NCBI GenBank assembly: GCA_020650975.1
Contig: JAIPMN010066083.1
Location: forward strand, 1-21,106
DNA: 21,106 nucleotides
Source: Apostichopus californicus
Lineage: Eukaryota > Echinodermata > Holothuroidea > Aspidochirotida > Stichopodidae
Reading direction: 5' to 3'
Of this stretch, positions 16,700 through 21,106 are shown piece after piece. Under the pieces are notes generated by a model. That model ran no database searches. It worked only from the letters and a program-made list of their open reading frames with translations, and was not told the origin of the DNA. Numbering within the stretch: position 1 is the stretch's first letter; every line of letters starts with the position of its first letter. A program made the position numbers and the translations under genes.

Positions 16700-18056
16700 C
16701 ACACCAGCGTCCAAAAAAGGCAGCCCAAGATAAACGGCGAAAATCGCTTTCAACTTGAAGGCGAATGTCACACTTCACCGCCTCCAGGACTGCCTGCCAA
16801 CTGGCAAATTTCCCCCTAAAAACTATATGACATCTATTCCTCCAAATAAGTTTTTCAAAATAGCACAAACATAAATAACAATATGCAACACAACAAACTG
16901 GAGGGTCTACCCCATATCAAATAAAGCCCTGTCCTACCGACCATAAACGGTCTCCCGTTACACGGTCGGTCCAGGTCTGGAACCACTCCTATAAGTTTAA
17001 AACAAAGCAACAATGACAAAAAACATGAGCGGTACTCTCTAAGCTGTCAGAGCCGGTCCTTCGGGCACAGTCCATCACCCAATCGCCAATGATACCTTTT
17101 TAGATTGGTCACCAAGGCACCGTGTGCAATTCTCCAGGCGAGATCACGGAGCCTGCAACCATTCAGCCTTGAATGCACCGAACGCCATACTTCGGCAGAA
17201 TGACGTCCCTGTACAAAAATTGCATTCAAGGCCCTATACCGCAAGGAACTCTGAACGAGGGCCGGCCGTGACAGGGCAACAGGGGGCAACTCAATTAGAG
17301 AGGAGCACATGACACGCACCACCCTGCTCGGAGTACTACTATGCGGTTCTCTGTTGCTAAACAGCGCCGGGACCAATCGACGCGGGTTGCACCTGCGTCG
17401 AAAGCGTAGAAAATAGGAACAAGGCAACCCTGGGTCAGTTACCGCTACAAACAATTGCTTAAATAACGAAAGTCAATTTACTTCCCAGATGAACCACCCC
17501 TAACCCACCCTTCTCCAGTTTTTGGTACATTACCGCCCTTTTGACAAGCTCTGTACCACCCGACCAAATAAATGAAAATATCGCTCTCCAAACGCACCAG
17601 GACGCGACGCGGAATTGTATACACCGCGCCCCGGTACCACAAGATGGGCGAAACAAAACGATTAATTACGGTGCCAAAGGGTTTGAGCCTACTCTCCAAT
17701 ATCTCAGCCCTCTCGTTCCAGGTGACATCACAAGGTGCATCGCAGCCGAACCATATACAATTAATTTTGATATTCTGATCACGACCACGATGCACCGAAT
17801 GGTAAGTGTCTGTATCTCCAGCTACCAAGGCTAAGGCACTTTGTCTTTTCCGGATTCAACTTCGCCCGGTAGCTCTCTCAAAGATAGATAAATCCTGCGA
17901 GAGGACACGAAAGGAGCCCAGACTCGAAACAACACACGTGACGTCATCTGCATATTGAACGCATTTCACTTTGGCACCCCCTGGTACAACGAAACAAGTC
18001 TGGAGTCCCTTTCCAAAAGACGGGAGAGGGACTCGCTAAACAAAACAAAGTAATGG
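16700..18056 (-). pseudogene. Tx1-like ORF2: RT palm to C-terminal region, broken
   Basis: ORF2 carries out target-primed reverse transcription. Read from high to low coordinates: CPLSPLL (RT motif B region) near 18056-18036; SESLSRLLERDSRL after a frame change; motif C in the context CVQYADDVT, with YADD at 17954-17943; a thumb-like stretch with LNPEKTKCLSLGSW in yet another frame; then FERATG, FGCDAP and IFSFIWSGG. The C-terminal region has LRDLAWRIAHGALVTN (about 17175-17130), which in Tx1/L1 proteins precedes a Cys/His motif. Here the frame breaks at GDGLCPKDRL, so the zinc motif is scrambled. At least five frameshifts and several stops are present. YADD itself is intact. Assignment to the Tx1 group is from overall resemblance and the companion ORF1 in copy A. 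Confidence 0.7.
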
Positions 18057-18057
18057 A

Positions 18058-18330
18058 GACAGAGGGCACCCGTCGTCCGAGTCGTCACTTAAAGCCGACC
18101 TTTTCCGGCGCCGGACTGGGGACGGAACTGGACGAGTTGATGACGGAAGCCGGTGGAGACCCCGTGTCCGCTTCGCGGTGTGGTGGAGGCGGTGCGGGCA
18201 CGGGGCTGGTGTCTGCAACGACGGGGGAGGGCGAATCAGCTGCAGGGGAGGGTCAAATCCCACCAGATTCCCCCTCCTCTCGTGAAGCTCCCTCCGAGGC
18301 AGTAGGTGCGTCGGAACTCGACGCCTTAAG
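18058..18330 (-). pseudogene. ORF1-like Ser/Pro/Ala-rich tail fused to RT
   Basis: The minus strand in one frame gives a Ser/Pro/Ala/Glu-rich low-complexity chain (SSSDAPTASEGASREEGES, a stop, then SPAADSPSPVVADTSPVPAP). It shifts frame near the end to RRRKRSALSDDSDDG and runs straight into the RT motif CPLSPLL. Acidic, Pro/Ser-rich tails ending in basic residues are what copy A's ORF1 has, so this is read as the end of an ORF1 joined to ORF2 by a deletion. The alternative plus-strand ORF over the same bases (18053-18403) is Gly/Ala/Glu-rich and less likely. No residue-level match to copy A was seen, so the ORF1 origin is an inference. Confidence 0.4.
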
Positions 18331-18556
18331 TCCGGTTCATACTTGCTGCGACTGCGCGCACGTACCCGACAATGCGAATGTCGGATCAAATGTTCATACT
18401 TAATGTGTCATAATTAAGAATAGATACGCATTAAATTTGCGTTCGCGTGTGGAAACGCACGCGGTACTTGCGTTGATACTTTATTTGAAAAATCGTATTC
18501 GAACGGCGGCCAAGTGCAGAGTGCATCACTTTTCAGCAATCCTTTTCCTGTAGACC
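18331..18556. other. Unassigned, GTTCATACTT direct repeats
   Basis: GTTCATACTT occurs at about 18337 and 18391, and TTGATACTTT near 18473, with CG-rich stretches such as GCGTGTGGAAACGCACGC between. This looks like the end of some small element, but ends and target duplication are not visible. It lies between the Tx1-like copy and the Gypsy LTR. Confidence 0.3.
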
Positions 18557-18674
18557 TGTAACGTATTGGGTATTCCAGAGATAATAAGGAAATGAGACAA
18601 TGGTTCTAAGTGCAACGTGGTTTATTCTTAAGTCATGAACTGGAGGGTGCATCCTAATATTACGGGATGCTACA
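18557..18674 (-). repeat. 3' LTR of the Gypsy element, 118 bp
   Basis: On the minus strand it begins TGTAGCATCCC and ends ACGTTACA, giving the TG...CA ends with TGTA/TACA inverted termini. It contains AATAAA (plus-strand TTTATT at 18621-18626), a likely polyadenylation signal. A purine tract lies immediately upstream. Without the 5' LTR in view the length cannot be confirmed by pairing; 118 bp is short for Gypsy. Confidence 0.7.
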
Positions 18675-18690
18675 CTCCTCCTTCCTTATC
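18675..18690 (-). other. Polypurine tract
   Basis: The minus strand reads GATAAGGAAGGAGGAG, a nearly all-purine run ending exactly at the TGTAG start of the LTR. This is the plus-strand DNA priming site of LTR retrotransposons. Confidence 0.75.
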
Positions 18691-18740
18691 AATATGTCTC
18701 AGTCACTTCTTTTGTCTTTTTTTTTAGGAATCAACAATAT

Positions 18741-20325
18741 TTACAAATCCAAGATCTGTCTTGGCTTAATCACTCTACTGGAACGGCGTAGTGCAATGGG
18801 TCTGTTTGGAGTGGGGTAAGGGTTTATAGGAAGAACCTCTGAAATGGAGGTATTAGTTTGCTGTGGACTATTTTCTCTTGTTTGTGAAGTAGCCGAAGAA
18901 GTTGCATTTGACAACATTCCACGAGGAGTGGTTACCACACTTGGAACAAACTCATGCACAAGGTCGTTTCCAGCTTCAGGTTGATTCAATACACTCTTGT
19001 TTAATGGTAACATCTGATCAATGTGTGTGTATCGCATTTTACCTGATCCTTGTATGTGAACCAAATAAGTATGGGATCCGCAGATCTTGACAATTTTACC
19101 AGGTAGCCATCTGACCTTCTGATTGGTGGTTTTTTACTCTAACACAATCATCAATATCAAATGTGCGCCTCTGAACTCTCCCCTCATCGTGATAAAACTT
19201 TTGTTTCTCTCGCTTTCCCTTTACAACTTGTTGTAAGTTAGGTTTCAGTAGAGATAATCTGTTTCTAGGATGTCTCTTTAGAAAAAGCTCAGCCGGGGTA
19301 CGTCCAGTGGTCGAACGAGGTACATTTCGATAACTGAACAAGAAATTTGCTAGTTTCTGTGAAACACTCATGGCTGATTTGGTATGATCAAGCTTAAATT
19401 TGATTAGAGCTCTCTTTACGGTTTGCACAGTACGTTCCGCAGCACCATTCGAGGCAGGATGGTATGGCGGAACCCTGGAATGTTTAATTCCATTACTAAG
19501 CATGAAATTACGGAATGCTTCAGAGGTAAACTGTGGTCCGTTGTCAGACACTATTTCCTCTGGGAGACCGTAGGACGCAAATAAGTTACGCAACACCTCT
19601 ATGGTCTTTGTAGTGGTTGTTTGATACATGGGGATTGCTTCAACCCATTTGGAATAACTATCAACTAAGATAAACAGATGTTGACTATCCAGCTCAGCAA
19701 AGTCAATATGCAAGCGCTGCCAGACTCTAGTTGGCCATTCCCATGTTTGTAGTGGGGCTACTGGGGGTCCCTTGCTTATGGACATGCAAATTTTACAAGA
19801 CCTAACAACTCCCTCAATAGCGCCATCCAGACTAGGCCACAGATAGCTACGGGCCATCCCCTTCATGCTACACATACCAAGATGTTGTTCATGTAGGCTT
19901 TCCAACAATTGCTGTCTCCACACTGGAGGAATTATTACTCTAAGCCCCCGTAAGAGGCAACCATCATCAATAGATAGTTCATTCCTTCTACAGAAGTATG
20001 GCTTAAGTTCCTCTGCTTCAACATGACTGGGCCACCCAACTGCTACATAGTCATAAACCCTTGATAACACAGGGTCCTTTCTGGTGGCCTCACAAATATC
20101 TGTTGATGTGATAGGAAGATCATTTACCTGGGAGAAATGATAAATGGTCTCCTCATGCAAAGTATCATGACCCTTGTGGTTACACGGTAACCGTGACAAC
20201 GCATCCGCATTGCCATGGTCCGCTGATGGACGATACTCAACATTGTAAGTATAGGCAGATAGAATTAAAGCCCATCTTTGCATACGTGCTGCTGCCAAAG
20301 TTGGTATTGGTGATTTTGGATTCAA
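18741..20325 (-). pseudogene. Gypsy integrase with RNase H end and C-terminal tail
   Basis: Integrase inserts the reverse-transcribed DNA. The 409-residue frame (20325-19096) starts in the RNase H end (VEYRPSADHGNADALSRL, residues 29-46). The zinc-binding part follows with His145 and His148 (LHEQHLG, one residue tighter than the more common spacing) and Cys177/Cys180 (CKIC). The core holds Asp208 (HIDFA), Asp261 (SDNGPQF) and Glu297 (NGAAERTVQT), with 35 residues between the second and third, the expected D-D-35-E. After residue 400 the frame shifts near 19110. The remaining chain, with LPGKIVKICG and a hydrophilic tail ending RRSSRVIKPRQILDL, continues to 18741. The catalytic triad is whole; only the frameshift spoils the C-terminal domain. 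Confidence 0.88.
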
Positions 20326-21106
20326 AATCGTTGTGGAGGGGTTTGTGGTCAGTTACTAAAGTAAACATTCGAGCGTATAAAAATTTGTGAAATTTTCGAA
20401 CCCCGAAAATCAGTGATAATGCTTCCCGCTCAATTTGAGCATAATTCTTCTCACTACTCGACAGAGTACGGGATGCAAAGGCAATTGGCCTTTCCTCGCC
20501 ATTTGGCATAATGTGGGAAATAACAGCGCCAATACCATAGGCTGATGCATCACATGCCAGTTTGAGCACTTTGTTAACATCATAATGAACTAAGAGTTGA
20601 CTTTGCAATAATCGTTCCTTACTTTGATTAAAAGCAATTTCACATGCTTCAGTCCACTTCCAAGACACGTCTTTACGCAATAACTCATTTAATGGATGCA
20701 ACAATGTAGCTAGATTAGGCAGAAATTTGCCATAGTAATTTAACAGTCCGAGATACGATTTTAGTTCTGAAACGTTGGTTGGGCTAGGAGCATTTTTAAT
20801 AGCTTCCAGCTTTTGAGCAGTAGGATGTAGGCCATCACCATCCACTTTATGCCCCAAATACTCAACAGAAGGTTTAAACCATTCACATTTGGATGGCTTA
20901 ACCCTGATATGGTATTTCTCTAAGCGACTTAACACTTCACCAACGATTTGCTCATGACGTGTCATGGAGGGGGAGGATATTAAAATATCGTCAAGGCAAC
21001 ACACAACACCCTCAATACCCTGAAGGATCTGATCCATGATACCCTGAAAGATCCCTGGAGCTGTCGATACGCCAAAAGGTAACCTGTTAAATTGAAACAA
21101 ACCCAA
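20237..21106 (-). pseudogene. Gypsy reverse transcriptase and RNase H, partial
   Basis: The frame enters at the right edge with FNRLPFGVSTAPGIFQ, the RT motif B region. The catalytic box reads CLDDIL where Gypsy elements usually have YLDD or YVDD, so the aspartates are kept but the Tyr is Cys. Connection follows (FLGH-like, here YLGHKVDGDG, then SYLGLLNYYGKFLPN). RNase H carries DASAYGIGAV, FASRTLSSSEKNYAQIEREA with the Glu, and TDHKPL. Just after HKPLHNDFESK the frame is lost near 20330 and continues in the integrase frame. The N-terminal half of RT, protease and gag are beyond the window. Family is certain; activity is unlikely. Confidence 0.88.

Larger units (their letters stand above)
16484..18330 (-). 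mobile_element. Tx1-like LINE copy B, internally deleted
   Basis: On the minus strand this copy reads: an ORF1-like tail (about 18330-18058), the middle of a reverse transcriptase from the CPLSPLL motif (about 18056) onward, the C-terminal region, a 3' UTR and the terminus CACGTAAAAAGC at 16495-16484. A GC hairpin (CCCGC-CCT-GCGGG on the plus strand, 16497-16509) precedes the terminus. Insertion into a satellite unit after AGAAGAGT gives an exact 3' boundary. The 5' limit near 18330 is where unrelated sequence (TCCGGTTCATACTTG) begins. The endonuclease and the first half of the RT are missing. Confidence 0.65.
18557..21106 (-). mobile_element. Ty3/Gypsy LTR retrotransposon, 3' part
   Basis: The minus strand carries, in order, RT, RNase H, integrase, a C-terminal tail, a polypurine tract and a 3' LTR. 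RT-RNaseH-integrase order defines Ty3/Gypsy. The window ends inside RT, so gag, protease and the 5' LTR lie to the right. Frameshifts near 20330 and 19110 interrupt pol, so the copy is not active as it stands. Confidence 0.9.

Noticed and set aside
18053..18403. Plus-strand Gly/Ala/Glu-rich ORF
   Set aside because: Opposite strand joins directly to RT motifs; the plus-strand chain is low complexity from GC-rich sequence.

Overview
This is a stretch of metazoan nuclear DNA that is almost entirely made of decayed mobile elements. No intact host gene, tRNA, rRNA or CRISPR array is visible. Introns with GT-AG borders, target-primed LINEs, an LTR retrotransposon, hAT-type miniature elements and satellite DNA make it eukaryotic. 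The mix of L2-type and Tx1-type LINEs, a Polinton (Maverick/adintovirus-like) relic and a Ty3/Gypsy element suggests an aquatic invertebrate or basal deuterostome, but the sequence does not fix the species.

Layout, left to right. (1) 1-4359: relic of a Polinton-type element. On the plus strand are a packaging ATPase, a small basic protein and a third short protein. On the minus strand is a protein-primed family B DNA polymerase that keeps its N-terminus, zinc-finger region and exonuclease but has lost the polymerase core. The two strands converge on a palindromic breakpoint near 1341-1373. Upstream of the polymerase lies an acidic reading frame with a convincing phase-1 intron. (2) 4360-about 6190: a Tx1-like LINE (minus strand) with ORF1 but no ORF2, inserted upstream of the polymerase. 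(3) 6200-7197: MITE-like inverted and direct repeats, a degenerate 20-bp array, and one unrecognised ORF. (4) 7198-7762: about three units of a roughly 178-bp satellite. (5) 7763-about 10712: an L2-clade LINE (minus) with endonuclease and reverse transcriptase, catalytic motifs present but several frameshifts. (6) About 10713-11035: a GGGCCCAATT-type minisatellite. (7) 11052-11310: a 259-bp hAT-type MITE with a perfect 8-bp target duplication. (8) 11319-13324: unassigned sequence containing a 346-bp tandem duplication and a broken ORF that may be SGNH-hydrolase-like. (9) 13809-14918: a second, 1110-bp hAT-type element, again with a perfect 8-bp target duplication. (10) 14927-15944: no recognised gene. 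(11) 15970-16483: minisatellite again, directly followed by the same satellite as in block 4. (12) 16484-about 18330: a second Tx1-like LINE in which an internal deletion seems to join an ORF1-like tail to the middle of the reverse transcriptase. (13) 18557-21106: 3' part of a Ty3/Gypsy retrotransposon (minus), with a 118-bp LTR, polypurine tract, integrase, RNase H and RT, cut off by the window's right edge.

The genes do not form a host pathway. They are replication, integration and packaging genes of unrelated selfish elements, all interrupted by stops, frameshifts or deletions. The most interesting structure is how they are combined: shared 3' termini of the two Tx1-like copies, two internally deleted Tx1 forms, a satellite and minisatellite that recur together in two places, and two hAT insertions with clean target duplications.
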